Shown here in pieces: positions 52,662 to 57,353 of a stretch of DNA of 57,353 bases. Under the pieces are notes generated by a model. The model was not told the origin of the DNA and did no database searches. It was given only the letters and a program-made list of their open reading frames with translations. The position numbers and the translations under genes were made by a program. Source of the stretch: Discostella pseudostelligera (taxonomy: Eukaryota > Bacillariophyta > Thalassiosirophyceae > Thalassiosirales > Thalassiosiraceae); contig JALLBK010000234.1 of NCBI GenBank assembly GCA_036940085.1, positions 1-57,353 of the forward strand. Direction: 5' to 3'. Within the stretch, counting starts at the first letter, position 1. Every line of letters starts with the position of its first letter.

Positions 52662-53238
52662 TTAGTCCTCCTTGAGTGGAGGGGCAAGGAAGAGGATAAG
52701 CCCGGCAAGGGAGACAATGCCAGCCACGGGGAAGAAAAATCCACCATTCTCTCCGGCCGATGTGGCAATGAGGTTGGCAGTGCTGGCGGCAGATTCCATG
52801 ACGGATCCATCGATGACCATGTTGGGCACTACTGGTGCGGTGCGTCCCGACATGGCTGTGGGCGTGGGTGAGGGATGCAGAGAGACATGAGAAAGTGAAG
52901 ATCCGGTGAGAGACAATTTCGGTGATTGAATAATTACAGGCGGAGATACGCCGACAACATCATCAATAGAAGCGCCACGGTGCTCTGATGGACGAGAATA
53001 CCTGCGCGTTCGATCCAACTCTGAGGGAATGGCATGAACCATGGCCACGACGGGTGACAGACGAGCCCAACTTATTGTGTCGGCCATCAGACGATATGCC
53101 GCCCGGCAACCGACCACCCCACTCGGATTACTTGCCCTGCACAAAACAGAGAGTAAACTTACCGACAGCCTTGTTGGCGGGGGCCACGAAGGCGGAAGCG
53201 GCAGCAACGAGGAGGGCGAAGAGGAAGAAGGAACGCAT
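52662..53238 (-). CDS. 89-residue plastid single-helix membrane protein, split by an intron
   Basis: Exons are 53163-53238 and 52662-52855, with a 307-base phase-1 intron (GTAAGT...CACAG). Neither exon stands out as an ORF, so the gene is easy to miss. Exon 1 encodes the signal peptide (MRSFFLFALLVAAASA, cleavage after residue 16) and FVAP, the complex-plastid motif. Exon 2 gives a short soluble stretch (SGRTAPVVPNMVIDGS) and one C-terminal helix (GGFFFPVAGIVSLAGLILFL), followed by APPLKED. A mature chain of about 60 residues with one helix fits a low-mass photosystem or antenna-associated subunit. I cannot assign one, so that role is inference. Confidence 0.8.
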
Positions 53239-53733
53239 CTTGGCAGAGTTTTGTTGGGTTTTGGGGTGTGATAGTTATTTGTTTTATTTTTAGCTCGTTG
53301 CACCTTGGCAGACCATGGCCATGGGCGATGGTGGTGGTGAGGAGAGGGCCCGACGCCGAATGGAGATTTGTACTATTCCTACGTTGAAACCTACAGCGAT
53401 CTTTGCTTCAAGTTAGAGGAGCTGACGTTTTGGTTTTGGCTCCAGAAGCGGGTTGATGGACAGACGAGAGTAAAAATGGCGGGAAGAACAACGATGACGT
53501 ATCATTTGTGTCTTTGTGACACCTAAAAACGGCGATCTGAAATTGGCGGGAACCACGCTGACGTCTGCGTGTAGTGTGTGTCGCTCTGCGTCATGCTAAA
53601 GTACCATAGCTTCGCATCGAGAGACAAATCATCAGCAACACACAACAAACAAACAACGAAGAGGGATGACTTGAAGACTTCTTCAAATCATCCATTCCAT
53701 CAATATCGATATCAACATCAATCATCATCGACA
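53239..53733. other. Divergent promoter region of two plastid protein genes
   Basis: No gene. It holds two GGCGGGAA words. The ORF frame upstream of 53734 extends to 53578 but has no plausible presequence, so it is treated as 5' UTR. Confidence 0.5.
53478..53552 (+). promoter_or_regulatory. Two GGCGGGAA words
   Basis: GGCGGGAA lies at 53478-53485 (in AAAATGGCGGGAAGAA) and 53545-53552. They are 180-260 bases before the lumenal protein gene and 240-315 bases before the minus-strand 89-residue protein gene. Confidence 0.5.
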
Positions 53734-54207
53734 ATGATCAGCCATCGTAGTACCATTGCAATGCTCGCATCCATTCTCGTCTCGGGGGATAGTGCGCTTG
53801 CTTTTGCACCACCGCTCACTTCTGTCTCATGCTCACATTCACCATCGGCATCGGTGACACCGACAACGTTGATGATGACAAATCGAAGGAACTTCTTAAC
53901 CGACTTCTCGTCCAAGGTAGCAGTTGCAATCACACTGGTAGGGACCGCCGCCGCCGGCTCCTCGCCATCAGCATTCGCACTTGACTTTGATTCCTTCGAA
54001 AAGGGTGAAATTGCATCCGACACTGCCAAATGCGACCCAAAGAAAGACCCCAAATGCATACCCAAGCTGACTTCCGATGAGGCACTTTGTCAGTATGGTG
54101 GGGGAGGAGAGGCACGTGGAGAGGCGTGTATGAGAGTACGAAAGGCGGGAGGAAAGTTACCAGAGATTAAGAAGGAGAAAAGTCTTGGTGGGGCGTATGC
54201 CATGTAA
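53734..54207 (+). CDS. Tat-targeted thylakoid-lumen protein, unknown function
   Basis: 157 residues from ATG 53734, intronless. Three targeting signals are stacked. A signal peptide (TIAMLASILVSGDSALA) ends at FAPP (24-27), the complex-plastid motif. Then comes a short transit stretch. Then a twin-arginine signal (NRRNFL, residues 50-55) is followed by a hydrophobic run and SAFA-LDF, a lumenal cleavage site near 83. The mature protein is about 75 residues with four cysteines (KCDPKKDPKCIPKL, then ALCQYGGGGEARGEACMRV), possibly two disulphides or a metal site, and ends in KSLGGAYAM. Tat transport suggests it folds or binds a cofactor in the stroma. I did not recognise a photosystem subunit. 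Extra codons to 53578 are possible but unlikely. Confidence 0.82.
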   Translation: MISHRSTIAMLASILVSGDSALAFAPPLTSVSCSHSPSASVTPTTLMMTNRRNFLTDFSSKVAVAITLVGTAAAGSSPSAFALDFDSFEKGEIASDTAKCDPKKDPKCIPKLTSDEALCQYGGGGEARGEACMRVRKAGGKLPEIKKEKSLGGAYAM

Positions 54208-54692
54208 TAATATTTATTGGAAAACGGGAAGATTGGGGTTTGTGTTATGCAACATCATCTGAACAAAAGACTGTATTGTCGTCGCACATCGCCCTTTGCT
54301 ATTTTCAATTAAGGTACGATGCTCTACCTAGATCTTTTCTTGGAACTACGATACCGTCTCTATGCTTGGTGCTGGGGAACTATGGTACCAGATTCAGATG
54401 AACACCATGACTTAGTTACAATTGACGCTCGTTGGATTACGGAAAGAGTGCACTTACGGGCTAAGCGTATTGACAAAAAGTGTTTTATGCTTATCGTGAA
54501 GGAAAGCTAACCTGAACAATGCCATGTACTCCTAAATGACTTCATAATTGACAAACAGCTTTCCACGGATGTTTATTAACAAAAATTCAGACAGTGAATT
54601 CATCCCAAAGAATGCCTCTATAGAAATGACGCCTCGATCAACCAAACTCGTGACATAATCCTATATCATGCTAGACACCTACCGCTCGACTC
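54208..54692. other. Convergent intergenic, nothing certain
   Basis: A 63-codon ATG ORF (54319-54510) has no recognisable content and is not called. No repeat or promoter word was seen. Confidence 0.5.
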
Positions 54693-57353
54693 CTATATGG
54701 AAATTTCATCGCTTGATTGCTTATTGTACGAAGGATGGAACGCAATCGGTGGAGGTGGTGGGATATTCGTATCATCATCTGCCACCGACTCCAGCTCGGT
54801 ATCAATTTCGCTATCATGAGCAATTTCATTCACGGGTGTTAATGGCCGATCCGTCGTCTCTTCACTTTGATATGCGAAGGGCATTCGCATTATGCTACCT
54901 TTGTGTTCAACTTCGTTGGCTGCATCGTCTCGCAATGGTTCTTCTTCCTCATTTGAAAGTTGATTCACGGCAGCACCTGGAGGAGATAATCCATTGTCTG
55001 ACCTCATCCTTGCCATGTCGACCGTCTTTGGTGCTGGTAAGAAGGTTGTTTCATTCAACTTGCTATTGCAATTGCAGTAGATAGAGGTGCACTTGTGCAC
55101 ATCAATCGTATTGGCGTATGGATCCTCATAATCACCAAAGTGATTACCATTAAGATCATTGGAAATCAACGACATGTCGTCATTCACCTCTTGTGCGTTG
55201 CGGCGCCTTTTACGAGCTAGGAGGAGTGCCAATAGTGCAATCGCAGCCAATGCCGCAAGCCAGATCGCGAACAATGCCCCGCCACTGAGATCTTCATCCT
55301 GGGGTGGTACGACCGTGGCAGCTCCGGCAATCACCGTACCACTATCACACTCAGCATCACAGTTACGGTACTTTGCACCAGTCACTCCGTCAATGTCGGT
55401 ATAGTCGTGACCTTCCATGCTGTCCTTCACAATTTCGCAGGCGGAACATTCGTCGAGCGCACCAGCAGCGGCGTGGCCGTCGCCGCTCCACGAGGGTGAC
55501 ACACTCATTTCACCCTTGACCACAGTGCACCGAACTGCGTGGCCATCGCCGCACCAATCATCATCTAGATGCACAAAATGTTGAAGGAGGAGGGGGTTAG
55601 TTATTGCATGACTAAGGTCAGTGATAATGTATGCATAGGCCGAATACAATGACTCATGACTCACCTGCAATACCATCTCCAGGAGCTGCCGAGATCTTCC
55701 CCGAGAAGGATGCATACTTATCATTCTCTTCGACATGTGACGCTACATCCTCCAAAATGGCATTCTCCATTGATCCAATCGTCGACTCGGGATCGACCTC
55801 TCCATCGGTATCGACAGTGTATGTAAATGCAACAGATACAGCACCCTCGTCATCGCCATAGCCATCATCTCCCCAGGCAGAACAGTCGACACGTTCTCCT
55901 TTCTCAAAGCAAATGGCATTCAAAGCAGTGTGCTCCTCCTCCACCTCCTCCTCTACCTTGGGAGGTGGCGACCAACTCGGTTCAGGTTCTGGCTCCGGTT
56001 CCTCGCCTTTGCCACTCTTTCCAGATCCACTGGAACCACTACTCTTTCCAGACTTTCCGCTGGACTCTTCTTCTTCGGGGCCTGACCATCCGTCGTCGTC
56101 GTCCCAACTAGGTGGTGGTGGAAGTAGGACCCACTCGCCATCACCCGATTTGCCTGACTTGGCCTTGCCAGACTTGCCTTCCGACTCGGAAGGGTACCAA
56201 CCATGAGGAGGGGAAGGACCCCATGGTCCAAACCACCCTTCTTCGTCTGAACTTCCCTTACTTGACTTGGACTTGCCAGATTTGCCTGTAGATTCAAAGG
56301 GTGGGTGTGGTGGTGGAGGTCCCCAAGGTCCAGACCAGGAACTGCCTTCCCAAGCACCATCGTCATCCTCCTTCTCTTCACCCTTGCCAGACTTTCCAGA
56401 GGATCCCTTGCCAGATTTGCCACTATCGGATTCAGGAACAGACCATCCATCCTCTTCCCAACCACCAGAAGGTGGAACTAATACCCATGATCCACCATCG
56501 TCACCGCCTTTGCTCGACTTGGACTTTCCAGATTTGCCAGACTCCGAATGTTCATGTTCGGCACTCCACCATGCTGGAGGATACGGTGGCGGAGGAGGAA
56601 TGCCCCATGATCCATGCCCATGTTCCCAACCACTGTTCCATCCATCATCATCATCACTACTTTTGCCAGACTTGCCACTGCCCTTGCCAGACTTGCCACT
56701 ATCTGATTCCGGTTCAAGACCCCAAGAAGGTGCTCCATACCAGCCATCGAGCACTCGCTGTTGTTGCTGTTGCTGTGATTAGGGAAAATTCAATGGAAAA
56801 GATAATAGGAGATTAGAGACACGAGATAGGTATTGGATATGGATAAATGAACACACATAAACATCAAAGTGCATGACAGCATCGATGCCAAGTAGAGGGA
56901 GTAGATTTGGCAAATCAGTACTTGATGAAAGAGAGAGAGGGATTTGAGAAAGAGAGATGCACGTCGCAGCTAAAGATCTGCCACTGGTGCCGAACGAGTG
57001 CAGCAGCAGCAGACGATGATGATTGCCGGTATATGGTATATATCGGAACAGTTGGCCTCATCCTCATCATCATCCGCCATTTTGAAAGGCATGGCTGCTT
57101 CTCTTAATTCAATCCAGAACCAGAGTTCGCCAGACAATGGAGATTGGCAAGTCAACGATGATGCGCCACAACTCGCCGCAGTATCTCCATCGCCACGGCC
57201 ACTTGTTCCGGGTCTGGCATGCAATTCATTGCACTTCTCTTCATCGCTCTCTCACTCTCACTCTCTCTCTCGGGACAAATGCTCATCGTCGTCATGATGA
57301 TGGCTGAATGATGATCAGCCGGAGACACTTACTTGTGATTCCCTACTGTCCAA
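54693..57353 (-). CDS. Trp-rich/KSGK-repeat type I membrane protein, silica-associated candidate (5' partial)
   Basis: Exons are 57333-57353 (5' end outside the window), 55665-56772 and 54693-55564, with introns of 560 and 100 bases. All joins keep frame; 666 residues lie in the window. Exon 2 begins QQQQQRVLDGW, an RXL site like those cleaved in diatom silica proteins. Six Ser/Gly/Lys blocks (SGKSGKSKSSK type, giving KxxK) alternate with Trp/Pro/Asp blocks holding about 20 tryptophans (SWSGPWGPPPPHPPF, GWFGPWG). A region with eight cysteines follows (ICFEKGERVDC, WCGDGHAVRC, ECSACE, NCDAEC). One helix (ALFAIWLAALAAIALLALLL) ends in RKRRR, and a cytosolic tail of about 180 residues has CTSIYCNC and an acidic end. 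Cingulins of the W type and silicalemma-associated proteins are the nearest matches I know. The function is inferred from layout. Confidence 0.8.

Noticed and set aside
52662..53303. Continuous 213-codon minus-strand ORF at the plastid gene
   Set aside because: It has no ATG start at a sensible place and reads the intron. Splicing gives a presequence with the ASA-FVAP motif joined to the same C-terminus.
54319..54510. 63-codon ATG ORF between two genes
   Set aside because: No homology, signal or motif; the length is within chance.

Overview
The window is nuclear DNA from a stramenopile alga, most likely a centric diatom of the Thalassiosira/Skeletonema/Cyclotella type; the genus cannot be fixed by eye. 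Three things point there. Five proteins begin with a signal peptide followed at once by a phenylalanine-led transit motif (SSA-FVP, AKA-FVGP, VDA-FSP, ASA-FVAP, ALA-FAP), the mark of import into a complex red-lineage plastid. The right edge carries a secreted membrane protein built from alternating tryptophan-rich and KSGK blocks, the composition of diatom silica-associated proteins. Genes are compact, on both strands, with zero to two GT-AG introns of about 87 to 560 bases. No tRNA, rRNA, CRISPR array or intact transposon was seen. All start codons are chosen by inspection.

Layout. 0.9-9.7 kb: a two-intron low-complexity gene with an internal exon-intron duplication, then a giant AAA ATPase of the Msp1/ATAD1 type whose last codons and 3' flank are tandemly duplicated. 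9.8-20 kb: an ENTH-like clathrin-adaptor candidate, a plastid membrane protein, LSM5, a zinc-knuckle protein, a PDZ-LysM-UBA fusion and plastid ClpP. 20-28.4 kb: a multispanning membrane protein, an acidic hypothetical, mitochondrial uL11 and a broken LRR gene. 28.4-38 kb: long-form RNase Z, an EDR2-C (DUF1336) protein, COX6A and a membrane-anchored coiled-coil protein. 38-45 kb: a MORN protein and an organelle-type NFACT-R protein that lacks NFACT-N. 45-46.7 kb: one intact small type I membrane protein and two decayed cysteine-rich relatives. 47-54 kb: a peroxisomal enoyl-CoA reductase-like SDR, a hypothetical, cytochrome b5 reductase, plastid parvulin, an 89-residue plastid protein split by an intron, and a Tat-targeted lumenal protein. 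54.7-57.4 kb: the silica-associated candidate, running off the right edge.

There is no operon logic, but many gene pairs are divergent and share promoters. Two promoter words recur. GGCGGGAA/TTCCCGCC (E2F-like) sits in groups of one to three before RNA-processing, organelle and housekeeping genes, and a 22-bp-periodic triple of GCGCGCCAAAA lies between the zinc-knuckle and PDZ genes. CACGTG (G-box) clusters sit before plastid clpP (four), COX6A (three) and the 24.7-kb gene (two). The strongest leads are the silica-associated candidate, these promoter arrays, the PDZ-LysM-UBA fusion, and the small plastid proteins that ORF-based annotation would miss.
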